Shown here: positions 1 to 8,624 of the stretch, piece after piece
Numbering within the stretch: position 1 is the stretch's first letter
How the letters are laid out: every line of letters begins with the position of its first letter
NCBI RefSeq assembly: GCF_040448305.1
Contig: NZ_CP148752.1
Coordinates: 2,356,001 to 2,420,000 of the forward strand
DNA from: Pseudomonas fluorescens
GTDB taxonomy: Bacteria > Pseudomonadota > Gammaproteobacteria > Pseudomonadales > Pseudomonadaceae
DNA length: 64,000 nt
Direction of reading: 5' to 3'
Program-made: the position numbers and the translations under genes
The notes under the pieces: model-generated
What the model saw: the letters and a program-made list of their open reading frames with translations, nothing else
Databases searched by the model: none
Told to the model about the DNA's origin: nothing

Positions 1-345
1 GACGCCAAGAGCGGCAAGGTGTTGCAGGCGGCGATGGTCCAGATGTTTCCGCAACTGGCTAGCGTGAAGATCGATTACTGCTGGGGTGGCCTGGTGGATA
101 TGACCTCCGATCGGTTACCCCGCGCCGGGCAGCATGGAGGGGTTTATTACTCCATGGGTTACAGCGGTCATGGGGTGCAAATGTCGGTGCACATGGGGCA
201 GGTCATGGCTGAAGTAATGACCGGCAAGGTTGAGGCCAATCCGTGGCGCGAACTCGATTGGCCAGCCATTCCCGGGCATTTCGGAAAACCCTGGTTCCTG
301 CCTCTGGTGGGTGCGTATTACCGCCTGCAGGACTACCTGCACTGA
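1..345 (+). CDS. FAD-dependent amine/amino-acid oxidoreductase, C-terminal end (5' end outside window)
   Basis: Only the last ~114 codons are visible; the frame is open to the first base of the window. The residues fit the C-terminus of the DAO family (glycine oxidase / gamma-glutamylputrescine oxidase type). A WGGLVDMTSDRLPRAG stretch is followed by YYSMGYSGHGVQMSVHMG, the usual FAD-contacting GYSGHG segment near the end of these flavoproteins. It is followed after 85 bp by an ABC importer operon on the same strand, so it may take part in oxidising the imported amine, which is inference. The substrate cannot be told from this fragment. Confidence 0.75.
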   Translation, partial: DAKSGKVLQAAMVQMFPQLASVKIDYCWGGLVDMTSDRLPRAGQHGGVYYSMGYSGHGVQMSVHMGQVMAEVMTGKVEANPWRELDWPAIPGHFGKPWFLPLVGAYYRLQDYLH

Positions 346-430
346 GTTCATGGTGTTGCTTTACGTTTCAACCACGCTGCGCTTAATCAGCAGCACTTGA
401 GCCTGATCATTGACGAAAGGTAGGACTGAC

Positions 431-2077
431 ATGACTGACAAAAAAAATAATATCGACTCCCAGCTGATCACCGGTGAAGAAAGTCTGCGCGTTTTCGAAG
501 GGCTCAATCGCGGCATGTCGCGTCGCAATGCATTGCAAATGCTGGGGTTGGCCGGGGTGGCTGTCGCGGGTGCCAGTAGTCTGTTCGGCGCCGCTGGCAA
601 GCTGTTTGCCGATGATGAAGCTGCAAGCCCTGGCAAAGGCAAGCCAGGCGGTCGTATCCGTGTCGCAGGCTCCTCCAGTTCAACCGCCGACACCCTGGAT
701 CCGGCCAAAGGTTCAGGCTCCACCGACTACGTGCGTCATTACATGTTCTACAACGGTCTGACGCGTTTCGACAACCATATGGTGCCGCAACTGGAGTTGG
801 CCGAGCGTATCGAAACTACTGACGCCACGCTCTGGGTAATCAGCCTGCGCAAGGAAGTGACCTTCCACAACGGCAAGGCGCTGACCGCCGCCGACGTGGT
901 GTTTTCTCTATTGCGGCACAAAGATCCACTCACCGGTTCCAAGGTCCTGCCGCTGGCATCGCAGTTCGCCGAGGTCAAGGCCGTCGGCACCCACGAAGTG
1001 CAGATACAATTGAGCGGCCCGAATGCTGAATTGCCGTCGGTTCTTGCCATCTCTCACATGTTGATCGTTCCCGAGGGTACGAGCGATTTCAACCAGGGCA
1101 TCGGTACCGGCCCGTTCAAGGCCAAGGAGTTCAAACCAGGGGAGCGTTCGATTGGTGTGCGCAATTCCAATTACTGGAAACCCGGCTTGCCATATCTGGA
1201 CGAGATCGAATTTATCGCCATTGCCGACGAGTCGTCACGGGTCAACGCCCTGTTGTCGGGCGACGTACACATCGTCAACGAGGTTAACCCGCGCTCGACG
1301 GTTCGCATCAAGGGCAGCACCAAGCATCGGGTCGTGGACTCGCCGTCGGGTAACTACACTGACCTGATCATCCGTCAGGACCAACTGCCGGGCAAAAGCC
1401 CGGAATTCACCCAGGCCATGAAATACTTGCTGGACCGCGAGCAGATCAAGTCGGCGATATTCCGCGGCTACGCCAGGGTCGGCAACGATCAACCGATCGC
1501 ACCCGGTGCGCGCTTCTTCAACGCCGACCTACCACAACGTGCCTACGATCCGGAAAAAGCCAAGTTCCTGCTCAAAAAGGCCGGTATGGAAAGCATCACT
1601 ATGCCGCTGATGTGCTCGCCGGCTGCGACCGGTTCGGTAGACATCGCCGTGCTGCTGCAGCAGTCAGCCAAACAGGCGGGGCTCAAGCTCGACGTCAACC
1701 GTCTGCCGAGTGATGGCTACTGGTCCAACCATTGGGCGAAGCACCCACTGAGCTTTGGCAACATCAATCCGCGGCCCAATGCCGACATGCTTTTCTCGCA
1801 GTTCTTCCAGTCGACAGCACCCTGGAATGAGTCCGGCTGGAAAAACGAACAGTTCGACCAACTGTTGGTACAAGCCCGAGGTGAAACCGACGAGGCCAAG
1901 CGCGGCAAGATGTACGCAGATATGCAAACCCTGGTGCATGAGCACAGCGGTATCGGCGTGCCGGTGTTCATCAGCAACATCGATGGCGCCGATCAGCGAG
2001 TCAAGGGCTACGGCACCAACCCCCTGGGCGGTTTCATGGGGTACATGTTCGCCGAACAGGTCTGGCTGGACGCTTGA
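431..2077 (+). CDS. ABC transporter substrate-binding protein, peptide/opine type (SBP family 5), Tat-exported
   Basis: This is a periplasmic solute receptor of the DppA/OppA/NikA class, 548 aa. The N-terminus carries a twin-arginine signal: MSRRNALQML near residues 31-40, then a small-residue hydrophobic stretch and an alanine-rich cleavage region. The mature part shows family features: DTLDPAKGS near the start, TFHNGKALTAADVVFSLLR and GTGPFKAKEF. The ATG at 431 is preceded by a purine-rich GAAAGGTAGGA and is preferred over a TTG 21 bp upstream. The next gene begins 46 bp later and encodes a matching permease, so this is the first gene of an importer operon. The family takes peptides, nickel, opines or glutathione; the ligand is not identifiable here. 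Confidence 0.92.
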   Translation: MTDKKNNIDSQLITGEESLRVFEGLNRGMSRRNALQMLGLAGVAVAGASSLFGAAGKLFADDEAASPGKGKPGGRIRVAGSSSSTADTLDPAKGSGSTDYVRHYMFYNGLTRFDNHMVPQLELAERIETTDATLWVISLRKEVTFHNGKALTAADVVFSLLRHKDPLTGSKVLPLASQFAEVKAVGTHEVQIQLSGPNAELPSVLAISHMLIVPEGTSDFNQGIGTGPFKAKEFKPGERSIGVRNSNYWKPGLPYLDEIEFIAIADESSRVNALLSGDVHIVNEVNPRSTVRIKGSTKHRVVDSPSGNYTDLIIRQDQLPGKSPEFTQAMKYLLDREQIKSAIFRGYARVGNDQPIAPGARFFNADLPQRAYDPEKAKFLLKKAGMESITMPLMCSPAATGSVDIAVLLQQSAKQAGLKLDVNRLPSDGYWSNHWAKHPLSFGNINPRPNADMLFSQFFQSTAPWNESGWKNEQFDQLLVQARGETDEAKRGKMYADMQTLVHEHSGIGVPVFISNIDGADQRVKGYGTNPLGGFMGYMFAEQVWLDA

Positions 2078-2123
2078 TGAAAGTCGGGTTTTTGCTGCAG
2101 CTACATTGCATGAGGATAGGGTG

Positions 2124-3080
2124 ATGAACAGCAACACACTGTGGTTGATCGGCCGGCGCCTGGGCGCGGCGATCGTGACCTTGTTGATTGTGTCCATGGT
2201 GGTTTTCGCCATCACGGCGGTGCTGCCGGGGGACGCGGCACAGCAGTCTCTGGGGCAGTTCGCCACGCCGGAACAAGTGGCAGCCTTGCGCCTGAAAATG
2301 GGGCTGGATCAGCCCGGTGTGTTGCGTTACCTGCACTGGTTGATGAACCTGCTTAGCGGTGATATGGGGCTGTCGGTGTCCAACGCCATGCCGGTCAGTG
2401 ACTTGATGGCCGGGCGTCTGCCCAACACCCTGATGCTGGCGGCTGCGACGGCGCTGGTGTCAGTACCGGTGGCGTTGTTTCTGGGCATCGGTTCGGCCAT
2501 GGGCCGGGGCGGGCGCATCGACAGTTTCCTGAGCTTTTTCACCTTGACCATGGTGGCGGTGCCAGAGTTTTTGGTCGCTACCCTGGCGGTTCTGATTTTC
2601 GCGGTGAACCTGGGCTGGTTGTCGGCGCTGTCCTATGCCAGTGACATCACTTCACCCTGGCAATTCATGCGCACTTACGCATTGCCGGTGATGACGCTGT
2701 GCTGCGTGATAGTCGCGCAAATGGCGCGCATGACCCGGGCGGCGGTGATTGATCAGCTCGACAGCCCTTACGTGGAAATGGCCCGGCTCAAAGGTGTGAG
2801 CAAGATTCGGATCGTTTTACGCCATGCCTTGCCCAACGCAATCGGACCCATTGCCAATGCCATCGCCCTGAGCCTGTCTTACCTGTTGGGCGGGGTGGTG
2901 ATCGTTGAAACGATCTTTAACTACCCCGGCATCGCCAGCCTGATGGTCGATGCCGTGACCAACCGCGACATGGCCCTGGTTCAAGCCTGCACCATGTTGT
3001 TTTGTACGGCGTATTTGACGTTGGTGCTGATTGCCGACCTGTGCGCGATTCTTTCCAATCCGAGGCTGAGAAATCAATGA
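2124..3080 (+). CDS. ABC transporter permease, DppB/OppB type
   Basis: 318-aa inner-membrane permease. An N-terminal membrane helix is followed by the DppB-type motif LPGDAAQ, a periplasmic segment and five more hydrophobic segments. The EAA cytoplasmic loop that docks on the ATPase is visible as YVEMARLKGVSKIRIVLRHA. The ATG at 2124 is chosen because GAGGATAGG lies just upstream; the frame is open far further 5', but that part overlaps the receptor gene in another frame. The stop overlaps the next start (ATGA), so the two permeases are translationally coupled and should form the transport heterodimer. Confidence 0.93.
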   Translation: MNSNTLWLIGRRLGAAIVTLLIVSMVVFAITAVLPGDAAQQSLGQFATPEQVAALRLKMGLDQPGVLRYLHWLMNLLSGDMGLSVSNAMPVSDLMAGRLPNTLMLAAATALVSVPVALFLGIGSAMGRGGRIDSFLSFFTLTMVAVPEFLVATLAVLIFAVNLGWLSALSYASDITSPWQFMRTYALPVMTLCCVIVAQMARMTRAAVIDQLDSPYVEMARLKGVSKIRIVLRHALPNAIGPIANAIALSLSYLLGGVVIVETIFNYPGIASLMVDAVTNRDMALVQACTMLFCTAYLTLVLIADLCAILSNPRLRNQ

Positions 3081-3949
3081 ACAATCTCATTGTGAAATCG
3101 CCGACTACTACCAAATTGGCGCTGGGCAAAGTTTCCCACGGATCGTCCTGGGTCGGCCTGATCGGCGCTGCGATGTGTGTGATCTGGTTGCTGGTGGCCA
3201 TCTTCGGCCCATGGCTGGCACCGCATCCGGTCGGGGAAGTGGTCTCTGATAATGTCTTCGACACCCTGAGCGCTACTTACCCGTTCGGCACCGATTACCT
3301 GGGCCGCGACATGCTCAGTCGGATCCTCGTCGGCGCACGATTCACCGTCGGCCTGGCCTTGGTGGCCGCGGTTTTGGCCAGCAGTCTGGGGACCAGTTGT
3401 GCATTGTTGTCGGTGGTGTCACCGAAGTGGCTGGATGAATTGATCAGTCGACTGATGGACGCTTTCATTTCAATCCCCAGCAAGATGCTGGCGCTGATCA
3501 TGGTCTCGGCCTTCGGCTCCTCGGTCACCTTGCTGATCTGCACGGCGGTATTGAGCTTCACCCCGGGCGCATTCCGCATCGCCCGCAGCATGGCGGTGAA
3601 CATCGAAGCGCTGGAGTATGTGCAAGTAGCCCGTACTCGCGGCGAACGTCGGCTGTACATCGCCTGCGTGGAAATCCTGCCGAACATGCTCAACCCCGTG
3701 CTGACGGACCTGGGGTTGCGCTTTGGCTTCATCGTGCTGCTGCTCAGTGGCATGAGTTTCCTGGGGTTGGGTGTGCAACCACCGGATGCCGACCTCGGCT
3801 CGCTGGTTCGCGAGAACATCGGCGGCCTCAATCAGGGCGCGCCGGCCATTGTGATACCGGCGCTGGCCATTGGCACCCTGACCATCGGTGTGAATCTGTT
3901 TATCGACCGACTGTCGTCGCGACGTAGTCGACGTTCGGGAGGCCATTGA
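3077..3949 (+). CDS. ABC transporter permease, DppC/OppC type
   Basis: 290-aa second permease of the importer. The N-terminal cytoplasmic tail and first helix are followed by FGTDYLGRDMLSRIL, the signature of DppC-type subunits. The EAA loop (YVQVARTRGERRLYIACVEI) precedes the last helices. The ATG overlaps the stop of the preceding permease by four bases. It ends one base before the ATPase gene, consistent with one polycistronic mRNA. Confidence 0.93.
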   Translation: MNNLIVKSPTTTKLALGKVSHGSSWVGLIGAAMCVIWLLVAIFGPWLAPHPVGEVVSDNVFDTLSATYPFGTDYLGRDMLSRILVGARFTVGLALVAAVLASSLGTSCALLSVVSPKWLDELISRLMDAFISIPSKMLALIMVSAFGSSVTLLICTAVLSFTPGAFRIARSMAVNIEALEYVQVARTRGERRLYIACVEILPNMLNPVLTDLGLRFGFIVLLLSGMSFLGLGVQPPDADLGSLVRENIGGLNQGAPAIVIPALAIGTLTIGVNLFIDRLSSRRSRRSGGH

Positions 3950-3950
3950 A

Positions 3951-5795
3951 ATGAGTGAATTAATTAGCGTTCAGGACCTGCGAGTGGTCGCCTGTGGCGA
4001 GCTTGGTGAGGTGGAAATCGTCAAGGGCGTAAGCTTCTCCCTGCAGAAAGGCGAAGTGCTGGCGTTGATCGGTGAGTCCGGGTCAGGCAAGACCACTATC
4101 GCCCTGGCGTTACTCGGTTATGCCCGGCGCGGTTGTCGGCTGGCTGGCGGCATGGTGCAAATCGGCGAGCACGACATGCTGGCGTTGAACGAAAGCGAGT
4201 TGCAAAAGTTGAGGGGCAACCGGGTTTCGTATATCGCCCAGAGCGCCGCAGCGGCGTTCAATCCGGCGAAAAGACTCATCGATCAAGTGATTGAGGGGGC
4301 GTTGATTCATGGCTTGGGTAGCCAGGCTGTGCTTGAGGCCAAGGCCATCGAGTTGTTCCGCGACCTGGCCCTGCCAGACCCCGATCACATTGGCCAGCGT
4401 TACCCCCATCAGGTTTCCGGCGGGCAACTGCAACGTGTGATGGCGGCCATGGCGCTGATCAGCGATCCATTGCTGGTCGTGCTCGACGAGCCGACGACGG
4501 CGCTTGATGTGACGACCCAGATCGATGTACTGCGCGCCTTCAAACGGGTGGTCCGTGAACGTGGCGCGACAGCGGTCTACGTATCCCACGATTTGGCCGT
4601 GGTGGCGCAGATGGCCGATCAGATCGTGGTGCTCAATGGCGGCGAAATCTTCGAACAGAGCGCCACGGCACCGTTGCTCAAAGGCCCGGCCCACGAATAC
4701 ACCCGCAGCTTGTTGGCGGCAGCACGGCCGGACACCACAATTCGTCCACCTTGTGGTGTTGCTGAAGACACGCCTTTGCTGACCATCCAGGGGCTGACCG
4801 CCGGTTACGGCAACAAGAACGCGCATGGCATGCCATCGATCCTCGTATTGGAGGACATTGATCTGACCGTGCGGCGGGGCCAGGCGATTGGAGTCATCGG
4901 TGAGTCAGGTTCTGGCAAGTCGACTTTGGCGCGGGTGGTGGCCGGGTTGTTGGAGCCGGCCCTCGGCGGGCTGACCTTCGATGGCCAGCCCCTGAGTGGC
5001 AGCCTGTCGTCGCGCACCGACGAGCAGTTCCGACGCATTCAAATGGTCTTTCAGAATGCCGACACCGCACTCAACCCGATGCACAGCGTCAGCACTATTC
5101 TGAGCCGCCCGCTGAAAATGTATTTCGGGCTTAAGGGTGCGGCATTGCGCGAGCGTATCGGTGAGTTGCTGGATCTCGTTCGTTTACCACGCACGATGGC
5201 TGAACGTCGTCCGAACGAACTGTCCGGCGGGCAGAAACAACGGGTCAATCTGGCCCGGGCCCTGGCGGCCAAGCCGGATCTGATTCTCTGCGACGAGGTG
5301 ACCTCGGCACTGGATACCGTGGTCGGTGCAGCGATTCTCGAACTGCTGCGCGACCTGCGACAGGAACTGGGGGTGTCCTATCTGTTCATCAGCCATGACA
5401 TCTCCACCGTGCGAGCCCTGTGCGACGACATTGTGGTGATGTACAGCGGCCACAAGATTCAGGCCGGGACTCGACAATCGTACGCTGAAGCACCATTCCA
5501 TCCCTATACCGATCTGTTGATCCATTCGGTGCCGGAGTTGCGTCAGGGCTGGCTGGAAAGCTGCGGTACAACCACCTGTGGCACGCTGCCGCCCATAGGT
5601 GCAAAGGCCAATGTGCCAGGGCTGTGCACCTTCCTCAATCGCTGCCCGGTGCGGGTTGACGGTCTGTGCAATTGCGTTGCGCCGGACCGTCGGATGATTG
5701 TTGGCGGCAGTGAAATCCTTTGCCATCACGACAGTTCCGAGTTGCTGGAAACCCAGCAGCATTCAAACAACATGATCGTGGGAGCCTACGCATGA
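3951..5795 (+). CDS. Double-domain ABC ATPase (DppD-DppF fusion type)
   Basis: 614-aa protein with two complete nucleotide-binding domains, equivalent to the separate DppD and DppF proteins. Domain 1 has Walker A GESGSGKTT near residue 45, signature VSGGQLQRV, and Walker B LLVVLDEP. Domain 2 starts near residue 275 with Walker A GESGSGKST, signature LSGGQKQRV and Walker B LILCDEV, in which the second acidic residue is E. The C-terminus has the cysteine-rich oligopeptide-transporter tail (FLNRCPVRVDGLC). The gene starts one base after the permease stop and overlaps the next gene by ATGA. The fused form is common in proteobacterial importers of this family. Confidence 0.94.
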   Translation: MSELISVQDLRVVACGELGEVEIVKGVSFSLQKGEVLALIGESGSGKTTIALALLGYARRGCRLAGGMVQIGEHDMLALNESELQKLRGNRVSYIAQSAAAAFNPAKRLIDQVIEGALIHGLGSQAVLEAKAIELFRDLALPDPDHIGQRYPHQVSGGQLQRVMAAMALISDPLLVVLDEPTTALDVTTQIDVLRAFKRVVRERGATAVYVSHDLAVVAQMADQIVVLNGGEIFEQSATAPLLKGPAHEYTRSLLAAARPDTTIRPPCGVAEDTPLLTIQGLTAGYGNKNAHGMPSILVLEDIDLTVRRGQAIGVIGESGSGKSTLARVVAGLLEPALGGLTFDGQPLSGSLSSRTDEQFRRIQMVFQNADTALNPMHSVSTILSRPLKMYFGLKGAALRERIGELLDLVRLPRTMAERRPNELSGGQKQRVNLARALAAKPDLILCDEVTSALDTVVGAAILELLRDLRQELGVSYLFISHDISTVRALCDDIVVMYSGHKIQAGTRQSYAEAPFHPYTDLLIHSVPELRQGWLESCGTTTCGTLPPIGAKANVPGLCTFLNRCPVRVDGLCNCVAPDRRMIVGGSEILCHHDSSELLETQQHSNNMIVGAYA

Positions 5796-6100
5796 ACGGG
5801 CGTTTCGTCAGGCTGGCCGAACAGGGTCGGCCAACCGTCCAACTGAAGGTAGACGGCATGCCCATCGAGGCGCTGCAGGGCGATACGCTGATGGTCGCGC
5901 TGCTGACTCAGGGCTCGGCGTTGCGCCAGTCGGAGTTCGATCCGGGTCGGCGCGCCGGTTTCTGTCTGATGGGAGCCTGCCAGGACTGTTGGGTCTGGAC
6001 CCGCAGCGGCGAGCGTCTACGGGCCTGTTCCAATGAGGTCCGTGAAGGCCTGGATATTGTCACCACACAACCGGAGGCAATATGGCCACTGCGCGGCTGA
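5792..6100 (+). CDS. (2Fe-2S) small subunit of an HcnABC-like amino-acid/opine dehydrogenase
   Basis: 102-aa ferredoxin-like protein with the plant-type cluster pattern C58-x4-C63-x2-C66-x12-C79, as in HcnA and the small subunits of heterotrimeric proline, hydroxyproline or opine dehydrogenases. It would carry electrons from the FAD subunits encoded just downstream. Its ATG overlaps the ATPase stop, and its last 19 bases overlap the next start. The tight coupling to a transporter that is not cyanide-related argues against hydrogen cyanide synthesis; this is probably a catabolic relative. Confidence 0.85.
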   Translation: MNGRFVRLAEQGRPTVQLKVDGMPIEALQGDTLMVALLTQGSALRQSEFDPGRRAGFCLMGACQDCWVWTRSGERLRACSNEVREGLDIVTTQPEAIWPLRG

Positions 6101-7473
6101 GCACTCATCGAGTCGTTATCGTCGGCGCCGGACCGGCCGGTACACGTTGTGCCGAAACCCTGGTCGCCGCTGGATTCAAGCCCATCCTGATCGACGAGAA
6201 TCGCCGGGATGGCGGGCAGATCTACCGTCGACAGCCCGAAGGTTTTACCCGGGATTACGCCACGCTGTATGGCACCGAAGCCGCCAAGGCCAACGATTTG
6301 CACCAGAGCTTCGATCGCTTGCGCGGGCAGATCGACTATCGCCCGGACACGCTGGTGTGGAACCTGACACCGGGACAATTGTGCTGTGTCAGCCAGGGCA
6401 AGCACTCGACAGTGGATTACGACGCGCTGATCCTCTGCACCGGTGCCACCGACCGCTTAATGCCGATCGAAGGCTGGCAGTTGGCGGGCACGTATAGTCT
6501 CGGTGGTGCGCAGATCGCCCTGAAATCTCAGGCTGTGTCCATCGGCCACCGCGTGGCGTTCATGGGCAGCGGACCGCTGCTGTATCTGGTCGCCAGTCAG
6601 TATGTGAAGGCGGGCGCCAAGGTCGCGGCAGTGCTCGACACTTCGCCTCTGAGCAAACGCATCCTTGCCATGCCGAAACTGCTGGCGCGTCCGGGCTTGC
6701 TGTTCACCGGAATGAAGCTGTTGGCGCAGTTGTATCGCGCGAAGATCCCGGTGCACCTGGGCATTTCGCCGCTTCAAGTGCTGGGCGATGCGGCCAGCGG
6801 TGTCAGTGGCGTACGCGTGCGCACGGCGCGCGGTGAGGACTTGACGGTGGATTGCGATGCCGTGGCCCTCGGTTATCACCTGCGCCCGGAAACCCAATTG
6901 GCCGACCTGGCCGGTTGCCGTATGCGCTTCGATGAAGCGTCGAGCCAATGGTGGCTGGCCACGGATGAAGACGGCCGGACCTCGGTCAGCGGTGTGTATG
7001 CCGCCGGTGACGGTTCGAAGATTCGCGGTGCCGATGCGGCCGAACACGCCGGGAGACTGGTGGCCATGGCGCTGCTGGAGGATCAGCAGCAACCGATGAA
7101 CGTCGGGTTGCGCGACGAACAACGGCACGCGCTGGCGGTGATGGATGAATTTCGCCTCGGCCTGGCGCAGGCGTTTCCCTGGCCAAGCGCCCAGGCCAAA
7201 GCGCTGCCGGACGAGGCGATCGTCTGCCGATGCGAAATGATCACGGCCGGTGAGTTGCGCCGGACCGTCAGTGAGAAGGGGGCCTGTGAAGTCAATCGGG
7301 CCAAGGCCTTCAGCCGGGTCGGCATGGGCCGCTGCCAGGGGCGTTATTGCTCCCAGGCCGGCGCTGAGGTGATTGCTGCCGCCGCGGGTGTCAGCGTGCA
7401 ACAGGTCGGCCGACAACGGGGGCAGGCGCCGGTCAAACCCCTTTCGATACTCACCGAGGAGGTGTCGCCATGA
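6082..7473 (+). CDS. FAD/NAD(P)-binding and BFD-like (2Fe-2S) subunit of HcnABC-like dehydrogenase
   Basis: 463-aa HcnB-like subunit. The N-terminal dinucleotide fold is VVIVGAGPAGTRCAE, the central region is a pyridine-nucleotide-disulfide-type fold, and a second nucleotide motif reads VAFMGSGPLLYLVA. VYAAGDGSKIRGADAA is the FAD-closing motif. The C-terminal domain has the BFD-like cluster cysteines C382, C384, C418 and C423 (VCRCE, then GRCQGRYC). The start has GGAGG nine bases upstream. Homologues form a complex with the 2Fe-2S and DAO-type subunits on either side. Confidence 0.88.
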   Translation: MATARLSTHRVVIVGAGPAGTRCAETLVAAGFKPILIDENRRDGGQIYRRQPEGFTRDYATLYGTEAAKANDLHQSFDRLRGQIDYRPDTLVWNLTPGQLCCVSQGKHSTVDYDALILCTGATDRLMPIEGWQLAGTYSLGGAQIALKSQAVSIGHRVAFMGSGPLLYLVASQYVKAGAKVAAVLDTSPLSKRILAMPKLLARPGLLFTGMKLLAQLYRAKIPVHLGISPLQVLGDAASGVSGVRVRTARGEDLTVDCDAVALGYHLRPETQLADLAGCRMRFDEASSQWWLATDEDGRTSVSGVYAAGDGSKIRGADAAEHAGRLVAMALLEDQQQPMNVGLRDEQRHALAVMDEFRLGLAQAFPWPSAQAKALPDEAIVCRCEMITAGELRRTVSEKGACEVNRAKAFSRVGMGRCQGRYCSQAGAEVIAAAAGVSVQQVGRQRGQAPVKPLSILTEEVSP

Positions 7474-8624
7474 CGGTACAGAAAGCCGATGTCGTGATTG
7501 TTGGCGGCGGCCTGATGGGCTCGGCGGCGGCGTTTTTCCTGCGTCTGCGCGGGCAGTCGGTGATTTTGCTGGAACGCGACCAGATCGGTCAGTACGCCAG
7601 CGGCGTGAATTTCGGCAACGTGCGACGTCAAGGGCGTTACCTCGGGCAGCTGGAACTGGCCAATCGTTCCTGGGCGTTATGGAAGCGTCTGCCAGAACTG
7701 ATTGACGATGACCTGGAATTCATCACCAGTGGGCATATGCGGGTGAGTTACCGCGAAGACGAGATCGCCGAGCTGCAAGCCTACGCAGACGCCCCTGAGG
7801 CAGAGCAGCTGGAGCTGAAGATCTTTAGTGGCGACGAATTACATAAGCGCTTTCCGTTTCTCGGCCCGGATGTGAAGGGCGGCTCTTATGCCCCCCACGA
7901 TGGGCATGCCAACCCGCGTCTGGCGGCCCCGGCATTTGCCCGCGCGGCACGACGCCTCGGTGCGCAGATCGAAGAGCGCACGGAAGTGGCCGAGGTGCAA
8001 AAGGTCGGCGGTGAGTTCCACATCAGCACCACCGACGGTCGTCAGTTCTGCGCCGCTCAGCTGTTGATCACCGCTGGCGCCTGGGGCCAAAAACTCTCGG
8101 CGCAATTCGGCGAACCGGTGCCGCTGGAAACCCATGGTCCGCAAATGGCCGTGACCGAGCCAGTGCCTTACGCCTTGCCGACAGTGATCGGCGTTTACAC
8201 CAAGATTCCCGAGGAAATGATTTATTTCCGCCAGATCCCCCGCGGCAACATCGTCATTGGTGGCGGCTACCGCAGTAAGCCCGACATGCTCCTTCGTCGG
8301 GCTCAGGTAGAGCCACGCAGCATCCTCAATCAGTTTGAGCAAATGCGTCGTTTGCTGCCGGGTGTAGGCAACCTGAACATCATTCGGGTCTGGAGTGGTA
8401 TCGAAGGTTATTTGCCTGATTCCCTGCCAGTAATGGGGCCAAGCGGCACCGTTGATGGCTTGTTCTATGCCTTCGGTTTCTCCGGCCATGGCTTCCAGCT
8501 CGGTCCGGGCGTGGGCGACGTGATGGCCGAACTGATCAGCACCGGCAGCACCAGCACTTCGATTTCGCCGTTTTCCATCAACCGGTTCGCTTCTTCAGTC
8601 GAGCAACGGAGCAAGGTCTCATGA
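7470..8624 (+). CDS. FAD-dependent catalytic subunit (DAO family, HcnC-like)
   Basis: 384-aa flavoprotein of the D-amino-acid oxidase fold. FAD binding is shown by ADVVIVGGGLMGSAAAFFL at residues 6-24 and by the C-terminal FAFGFSGHGFQLGPGVGD. It is the likely catalytic subunit of the three-part dehydrogenase, oxidising a secondary or primary amine at C-alpha. It overlaps the previous gene and the ArgE-like gene by four bases each. The gene at 1-345 is a second, separate DAO-family protein, so two such oxidases flank the transporter. Confidence 0.88.
   Translation: MTVQKADVVIVGGGLMGSAAAFFLRLRGQSVILLERDQIGQYASGVNFGNVRRQGRYLGQLELANRSWALWKRLPELIDDDLEFITSGHMRVSYREDEIAELQAYADAPEAEQLELKIFSGDELHKRFPFLGPDVKGGSYAPHDGHANPRLAAPAFARAARRLGAQIEERTEVAEVQKVGGEFHISTTDGRQFCAAQLLITAGAWGQKLSAQFGEPVPLETHGPQMAVTEPVPYALPTVIGVYTKIPEEMIYFRQIPRGNIVIGGGYRSKPDMLLRRAQVEPRSILNQFEQMRRLLPGVGNLNIIRVWSGIEGYLPDSLPVMGPSGTVDGLFYAFGFSGHGFQLGPGVGDVMAELISTGSTSTSISPFSINRFASSVEQRSKVS

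Noticed and set aside
5792..8624. Hydrogen cyanide synthase hcnABC
   Set aside because: Subunit layout is the same, but the genes are embedded in an ABC-importer operon with an ArgE-like gene, which fits the amino-acid/opine dehydrogenase branch of the family.
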